DNA of 64,000 bases, taken from assembly GCA_029785085.1 (NCBI GenBank), contig JAFMAI010000001.1, forward strand, positions 1 through 64,000, given 5' to 3'. The stretch comes from Nitrososphaerota archaeon. GTDB lineage: Archaea > Thermoproteota > Nitrososphaeria > Nitrososphaerales > Gagatemarchaeaceae. Both the position numbers and the translations under genes were made by a program. Shown here piece after piece: positions 60,204 through 64,000 of the stretch. A model generated the notes under the pieces. The model did no database searches, was not told the DNA's origin, and worked only from the letters and a program-made list of their open reading frames with translations. Within the stretch, counting starts at the first letter, position 1, and every line of letters begins with the position of its first letter.

Positions 60204-60451
60204 GCCCGTTGCGCTTCTTCTTTGTGTTCCGCTGCCTCGGGTGTCCCCCACCGGCCCACCCGCGGGAGGTTCTTCGTCCTGAATAGCGCCATCCCCTGCT
60301 GATACCGCTGTAGCTCGACTTCCAGAAATCTGATGTCAGATGCCAGTAACGCCGACTCCTTCTCGGCCCCTTTCTTCCCCGTCAGCTCGGCCAGCTTGGC
60401 CCTCTTTTCGTCCAGCATCTTAGCGAGTAACTGCTCATACTCCGTGGTCAA
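60200..60451 (-). CDS. Small coiled-coil protein of unknown function
   Basis: An 83-residue protein. Residues 1-55 form a charged helix pair (YEQLLAKMLDEKRAKLAELT, LASDIRFLEVELQRYQQGM), and the C-terminus is short and basic, then acidic. It is translationally coupled to the cyclodeaminase-family gene by a TTGA overlap. I do not recognise a family. Confidence 0.6.
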   Translation of the reverse strand: MTTEYEQLLAKMLDEKRAKLAELTGKKGAEKESALLASDIRFLEVELQRYQQGMALFRTKNLPRVGRWGTPEAAEHKEEAQRA

Positions 60452-60481
60452 TGGGCGTTCCGGGCCAGCGGGGCCTCGAAA

Positions 60482-60489
60482 CTATAAAG
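60482..60489 (+). promoter_or_regulatory. TATA-like box for DUF371-decarboxylase-family operon
   Basis: CTATAAAG about 30 nt upstream of ATG 60515 in the divergent gap with the small coiled-coil gene. Confidence 0.5.
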
Positions 60490-60514
60490 ACGTTGCCAGC
60501 GGGCCGGAGCCACG

Positions 60515-60979
60515 ATGTTGACCACCGGCAGAGAAGGTTCATCGGCGCAGAAAGGTAGACTTGCCAGGGAGGAAGTGAGCTTCCGGGGGCACCCGATGGT
60601 GAGGTCCACCCATGCGACGACCATGGAGGTCACCACCGAAGAGCACCTGACCGAGAACGGTGACTGCATCATAGGCGTCAGGGCGGACAAAGGGTGTTTC
60701 GGGATCAACCCGGCTGTTAAAGAGGGGCTACGGAAGTCGGGGGCGAAGGTCACAATCAGGATCAGCGTTGGCGACCGCACGTTCCAAACTGTGGCTCGGG
60801 GGGACGTCAGGCTCAAGCTGTCCCACCCCCACGATATCGTGATCAGGAAGAGCGAATTCGTCAGCGATAGGACGCTGGCCGTGGGGGCGAGCGCGGCCGC
60901 GAAGGACATCCCCAGGGACATGGTCAGGCTGCTTACGAGCCCCGCGGCGACAGGGGTGCTCGAGATAGAGGTGGGGTGA
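60515..60979 (+). CDS. DUF371-family protein
   Basis: A 154-residue member of a conserved archaeal family: FRGHPMVRSTHATTMEVTTE, CIIGVRADKGCFGINPAVKE, SHPHDIVIRKSEFVSDRTLAVGAS (part). The function is unknown. ATG 60515 lies about 30 nt from the TATA-like CTATAAAG; GTG 60575, preceded by GGAGGA, would give the shorter family-typical N-terminus and cannot be excluded. Confidence 0.85.
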   Translation: MLTTGREGSSAQKGRLAREEVSFRGHPMVRSTHATTMEVTTEEHLTENGDCIIGVRADKGCFGINPAVKEGLRKSGAKVTIRISVGDRTFQTVARGDVRLKLSHPHDIVIRKSEFVSDRTLAVGASAAAKDIPRDMVRLLTSPAATGVLEIEVG

Positions 60980-61926
60980 CGTTGGCGAGATTCAGGGCTG
61001 AAGCGTTCACCATGCAGGCGCTGGTGAAGTACCACGGCCTCAAGGACTGGAAGTTGAGGCTCCCCTACCACGACAGCATCTCAGTCAACACGACCTGCAT
61101 GAAGACCGAGGCCTCTATCACAGACTCCGAGAAGGGAGGCGTGTTCATAGGAGGGAAACAGAACGACTCTGCCAACGCGCGGCTCCAGGGCGTCGTCTCC
61201 AGGATTGACCCCTCAAAGAAGGCGACCGACTTCAGGATTGACAGTCGGAACGTCCCCACGGGAAAGGCGAAGGGGATAGGTTACTCGTCTTCCGCAGGCG
61301 CGGCGCTGACCCTCCTGACCCACAGGCTGCTCTCGGGAGAGTCCACCGACCTTCCCAGGCTGTCCAGGACGGCTCGGCTCTTCGCAGCCTCTGCCTCCAG
61401 GTCTCTGGTAGGCGGCTTTTCGAGGCTGTATGCTGGGAAGGATGACGAAAGCACCTACGCTGAGAGGTTCGCCGACGCCAAGGCGATGGACCTTCGCATG
61501 GTGGTCGTGCCACTGCCGTCCAGGATAAGGACCGAAGATGCGCATCGGGAGGTTCTCACGTCCCCCTTCTTTCAGGCAAGGGTTGAGTCCGCGCAGAAGC
61601 GGTGTGACGAGATGGAGAGGGCCATCCGAGGGAACGACCTGGATGCTGTGGGCAGGCTGGCGGAACGGGACACGCTCGAGCTCCACAGTCTGACCATGAC
61701 CGGTGACAGCGGTCTGGTCATAATGACCGAGGACTCGATCAGGATCATCCGAAAGGTGAGGGATCTACGGGGAGACGGGGTGAAGGCGTACTACTCGATG
61801 CAGACCGGGCCGTCGGTCTTCGTCAACACCGACGAGAAGCATCAGAACAAGGTGCTGAATGCCATGGAGAAGCTCGGCTACAGGTCTTACCTCTCCGGAG
61901 TCGGCGGCGAGGCGAGGATCCTGTGA
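60976..61926 (+). CDS. Diphosphomevalonate decarboxylase-family GHMP protein
   Basis: A 316-residue GHMP protein of the mevalonate decarboxylase group: ALVKYHGLKDWKLRLPYHDSI (Lys18), GYSSSAGAALTLL (phosphate loop) and SASRSLVGGFSRLYAG (Arg142). The decarboxylase catalytic Asp, in a TFDAGPN-like motif, is replaced: the motif reads SMQTGPS with Gln276. Loss of this Asp is a feature of archaeal mevalonate-3-kinases. It may be a 3-kinase-type or altered-substrate enzyme. It overlaps DUF371 by 4 nt. Confidence 0.82.
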   Translation: MTLARFRAEAFTMQALVKYHGLKDWKLRLPYHDSISVNTTCMKTEASITDSEKGGVFIGGKQNDSANARLQGVVSRIDPSKKATDFRIDSRNVPTGKAKGIGYSSSAGAALTLLTHRLLSGESTDLPRLSRTARLFAASASRSLVGGFSRLYAGKDDESTYAERFADAKAMDLRMVVVPLPSRIRTEDAHREVLTSPFFQARVESAQKRCDEMERAIRGNDLDAVGRLAERDTLELHSLTMTGDSGLVIMTEDSIRIIRKVRDLRGDGVKAYYSMQTGPSVFVNTDEKHQNKVLNAMEKLGYRSYLSGVGGEARIL

Positions 61927-62135
61927 GCGAAGGCGCCAGCGTCCGCGACTACCTGCGGCAGCTAGAAAGGACCAAGGCCCGAAAGGACGGCCAGGTGAAA
62001 GAGGGCCTGGAGACGTTCATCGGCCTTTGGGAGAAGGCGATCGAGAACAGGGTGGTCGGCGAGACGGACAGCGTGGAAGCCGCATTGGCGAAGCTTGAGA
62101 AAGCAGGCGGGCTCTATCGCGCAGCCGGGGCCTAG
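61923..62135 (+). CDS. Small helical protein of unknown function
   Basis: A 70-residue helical protein (VRDYLRQLERTKARKDGQVK, AALAKLEKAGGLYRA) starting at GTG that overlaps the preceding stop (GTGA). The coupled start and regular codon use support a real gene. No family is recognised. It ends 4 nt inside the convergent SDR gene. Confidence 0.6.
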   Translation: MSEGASVRDYLRQLERTKARKDGQVKEGLETFIGLWEKAIENRVVGETDSVEAALAKLEKAGGLYRAAGA

Positions 62136-62899
62136 CGGGCCGCTTCTCCACCATCGAGCGACACGACCTGCCCTGTGATGAAACTGGACTCTTCGCTGGC
62201 TAGGAAGAGCGCGAGGCTGGCGGCCTCCGACGGCTTTCCGAACCTGCCCATGGGGATGGCGCCGACGTAGGAGCGCCTTTGTTCCCTGCCAAGCCACTCT
62301 ACCCAGGCAGTCTCAATCGACCCGAAGGCCATGCAGTTCACTCTGACCTTAGGGGCGAGCATCTTCGCCAGCATCTTGGTCATGGAGACGACAGCCCCCT
62401 TGGCTGAGGCGTAGATCAGACCGTCGGTATCCCCCACAAGGGCTGGTATCGAAGCTACGTTGACGATGGAGGAGCCCTGCTTCATCAGCCTGACTGCCCC
62501 TCGGACGCAGAGGAAGGTTCCGAACGTATCGACGGCGAAGACCCGCTTCCACATCTCAAGGGTGGTGTCTTCCAGACGGAGGTTCCAGAGCTTTGGGTCT
62601 GCCAAGCCCGCGGCATTGACCAAGATGTCCAGCCCCCCCAACTTTCTTCTTACTTCCTCGAACATCGCGTCTACGCTGGAACTGTCTGAGACGTCCGCAT
62701 GGACAACGAAGGCATTCCCCCCGGCGCCTTCGATGGTTCTGAGCACGGCCTCCCGGTGAGGAGGGCCTCCACGGTGGTTGACTGCCACAGTCGCCCCTTC
62801 CCTCGCGAAGAGCCTGGCCACCTCCGCGCCTATCCCCTGCGAGGAGCCGGTGACAAGGGCCCTCTTGCCCTCTAGCCTCAAGCGGCCCGACGAGTCCAT
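62132..62899 (-). CDS. Short-chain dehydrogenase/reductase
   Basis: A 255-residue classical SDR: ALVTGSSQGIGAEVARLF (NADP-type turn), DILVNAAGLAD, and the catalytic SSIVNVASIPAL plus YASAKGA (YxxxK). It resembles FabG/glucose dehydrogenase-like enzymes. The substrate is unknown. Confidence 0.9.
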   Translation of the reverse strand: MDSSGRLRLEGKRALVTGSSQGIGAEVARLFAREGATVAVNHRGGPPHREAVLRTIEGAGGNAFVVHADVSDSSSVDAMFEEVRRKLGGLDILVNAAGLADPKLWNLRLEDTTLEMWKRVFAVDTFGTFLCVRGAVRLMKQGSSIVNVASIPALVGDTDGLIYASAKGAVVSMTKMLAKMLAPKVRVNCMAFGSIETAWVEWLGREQRRSYVGAIPMGRFGKPSEAASLALFLASEESSFITGQVVSLDGGEAAR

Positions 62900-62922
62900 T
62901 TCCCTGACTTAAGGGTTAGAGG

Positions 62923-63435
62923 CTAGGGCCTAGGCGCCCTTTCCCTGGCCGTCGCGCCGGCAGAGGCGTACTGTCTCAGGAACCGTATGTTGAAGAGCGA
63001 AGCCTTCGCCGAGTTCCTGACCATCTCGTCCGAGTCGGACTCTGCCTTTACGAGGACATCCTCCGAATCTGCGCTCCCGACTGAGCCCAGGGCTGCCGCC
63101 GACTCGTGCCGGACGATTGGATCCTTGTCTTCGATGACCGCCTTGGCCAGCGCTTTGTTCCCCTCCGAGAGCCCGATTTGGCCAAGGGAGAAAGCCGCCT
63201 CATGGCGGACCAAGGGGTCTGGATCATGGAGCAAGACGTCCGCCAGGGCTGGGACAGACCCCTCCCCTCCGACCTCCGCCAAGATGCAGACGGCGTGGAC
63301 ACGGAGGACCAGGCTCGGCTCGTTCCTGAGGACTTCGATGAAATACGACTCGTCCTTGCGCCCCCACGCCTCTTCCATCCCCCTCATGATTGTCATGGCG
63401 TGGGCCTCGTCGTCGACCACTGTGCTGGTGTACAA
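62923..63435 (-). CDS. HEAT-repeat protein with two HE dyads (deoxyhypusine hydroxylase-like)
   Basis: A 170-residue protein of about four HEAT repeats. Two repeats read PLVRHEAAFSLGQIG (His78-Glu79) and PIVRHESAAALGSVG (His110-Glu111), spaced 32 residues apart, as in one half of eukaryotic deoxyhypusine hydroxylase, whose paired HE dyads bind di-iron. PBS-lyase-type HEAT proteins usually lack such dyads. A TATA-like box lies 30 nt upstream. Hydroxylation of aIF5A would fit the dys gene in this window, but this is inference. Confidence 0.75.
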   Translation of the reverse strand: MYTSTVVDDEAHAMTIMRGMEEAWGRKDESYFIEVLRNEPSLVLRVHAVCILAEVGGEGSVPALADVLLHDPDPLVRHEAAFSLGQIGLSEGNKALAKAVIEDKDPIVRHESAAALGSVGSADSEDVLVKAESDSDEMVRNSAKASLFNIRFLRQYASAGATARERAPRP

Positions 63436-63460
63436 CGTGCTGGAGTCGGCCTGGCTCGGC

Positions 63461-63470
63461 CTATAAATGA
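63461..63470 (-). promoter_or_regulatory. TATA-like box for the HEAT-repeat gene
   Basis: The complement reads TCATTTATAG centred about 30 nt upstream of the HEAT protein ATG at 63435. Confidence 0.5.
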
Positions 63471-63489
63471 AGCGAAATCTTGACTTGGC

Positions 63490-64000
63490 TCAGGGCGTCA
63501 GGAGGATCTTACCCTGCACTTCACGGGACTCGACGATCTCGTGGGCTTCCTTTGCCGCCCTGAGAGGGAGCTCCCTGTAGATGAAGGGCTTGAGCCTGCC
63601 TGCGGACGTCAGCTCCATGACGCTCCTGATATCCTCTTTGGACTGACCGTAGACGCCCATCAGCTTCAGCTCTTCCTGGTACACCTTGCGGACGTCGACC
63701 TCGGACTTCGCCCCTGAAGTGAGGCCGAGTGTCAGCATCCTCCCTCCTCTGGCAAGGCAATCGAAGCTGGTTGGCCAAGTGTCCCCCCCTACGTGGTCGA
63801 ATACGACAGAAGCCCCGAACCCGTCGGTTAGCGAGCGGACCCGCTCAACGAAGTCGTGAGACCTCGAGTCCACCACCGCATCTGCGCCCAGAGACTCCAC
63901 GAACTGCCTCTTCTTCTCATCCCCCACTGCTGCGATGACCCTGGCACCGAGGTGCTTGGCGACCTGGACCGCAGCGTGGCCGAGCCCACCTGCGGCCCCC
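63490..64000 (-). CDS. MDR-superfamily (zinc-type alcohol/quinone) dehydrogenase, partial
   Basis: The C-terminal 170 residues of a medium-chain dehydrogenase; the gene enters from the right edge. The frame is open past the track start and supplies the Rossmann motif GAAGGLGHAAVQVAKHLGAR, then SLGADAVVDSRSHDFVERV and VFDHVGGDTWP. The N-terminal catalytic domain is outside the window, so zinc dependence and substrate cannot be judged. Confidence 0.88.
   Translation of the reverse strand, partial: GAAGGLGHAAVQVAKHLGARVIAAVGDEKKRQFVESLGADAVVDSRSHDFVERVRSLTDGFGASVVFDHVGGDTWPTSFDCLARGGRMLTLGLTSGAKSEVDVRKVYQEELKLMGVYGQSKEDIRSVMELTSAGRLKPFIYRELPLRAAKEAHEIVESREVQGKILLTP

Noticed and set aside
1-64000. 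CRISPR arrays, transposases, phage genes or rRNA
   Set aside because: I looked for spaced direct repeats, IS-type ORFs, integrases and rRNA signatures and found none. The only mobile elements are the two inteins.

Overview
The window is archaeal chromosome. Its information-processing genes are of archaeal/eukaryotic type: RNAP subunits E', D and N, Spt4, aIF5B, S4e, S6e, S24e, S27ae, S28e, L7Ae, L18e, L19e, L24e, L32e, Rpp29, Cbf5, deoxyhypusine synthase and a thermosome. DNA is GC-rich, TTG and GTG starts are frequent, and many starts lie about 25-30 nt downstream of a TATA-like box, which suggests leaderless mRNAs. The absence of L14e and L34e between cmk and cbf5, a Suf cluster with SufU and a Rieske-type ferredoxin, a tubulin homologue, and a tRNA-like gene with a T-loop intron point to the TACK side, most likely a Nitrososphaerota/Thermoproteota-type lineage. 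That placement is inference; no rRNA is present to confirm it.

Layout. 0-4.7 kb: AbrB-like and PIN proteins, intein-containing NAD synthetase, then the RpoE'-Spt4-DUF359-S24e-S27ae cluster. 4.7-7.5 kb: nucleotidyltransferase-kinase fusion, zinc metallopeptidase and Lrp regulator. 7.6-14.8 kb: S6e, aIF5B, Ndk and L24e on one side and S28e-L7Ae on the other, a normally contiguous set here split by a 3.6-kb module of a true tubulin homologue, two orphan proteins and a divergent VWA protein. 14.8-24.6 kb: GltX, isoprenoid genes (GGPP synthase, isopentenyl phosphate kinase, mevalonate kinase), MEMO, S2, RpoN, S9, L13, L18e, RpoD, and divergent S13-S4-S11. 24.6-30 kb: a winged-helix regulator with an S-layer-like domain and EF-hand loop, divergent from intein-containing GlmS, then deoxyhypusine synthase. 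30-34.3 kb: PurB, PurA, GuaB, a tRNA-like gene. 34.3-46.7 kb: one long leftward ribosomal/secretion operon from L22 to Cbf5, including SecY, adenylate and CMP kinases and an EMC3/DUF106 protein. 46.9-50.5 kb: succinate dehydrogenase. 50.5-56.3 kb: SufC-B-D-ferredoxin-SufS-SufU, with the same 14-bp palindrome at both suf promoters. 56.3-64 kb: GAF protein, aquaporin, thermosome, ornithine cyclodeaminase family, DUF371, a mevalonate decarboxylase-family kinase, an SDR, a HEAT protein resembling half of deoxyhypusine hydroxylase, and a truncated MDR dehydrogenase.

The strongest candidate for an undescribed system is the tubulin module (10.5-14.1 kb). The tubulin and the VWA protein are read in opposite directions from a single TATA-like tract, and two unrecognised proteins follow the tubulin in the same direction. 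No stretch longer than 300 bases lacks a gene; the largest gaps are the rpoD/rpsM divergent region (22878-23152) and the region upstream of L22 (46658-46890), in which I see only promoter elements.
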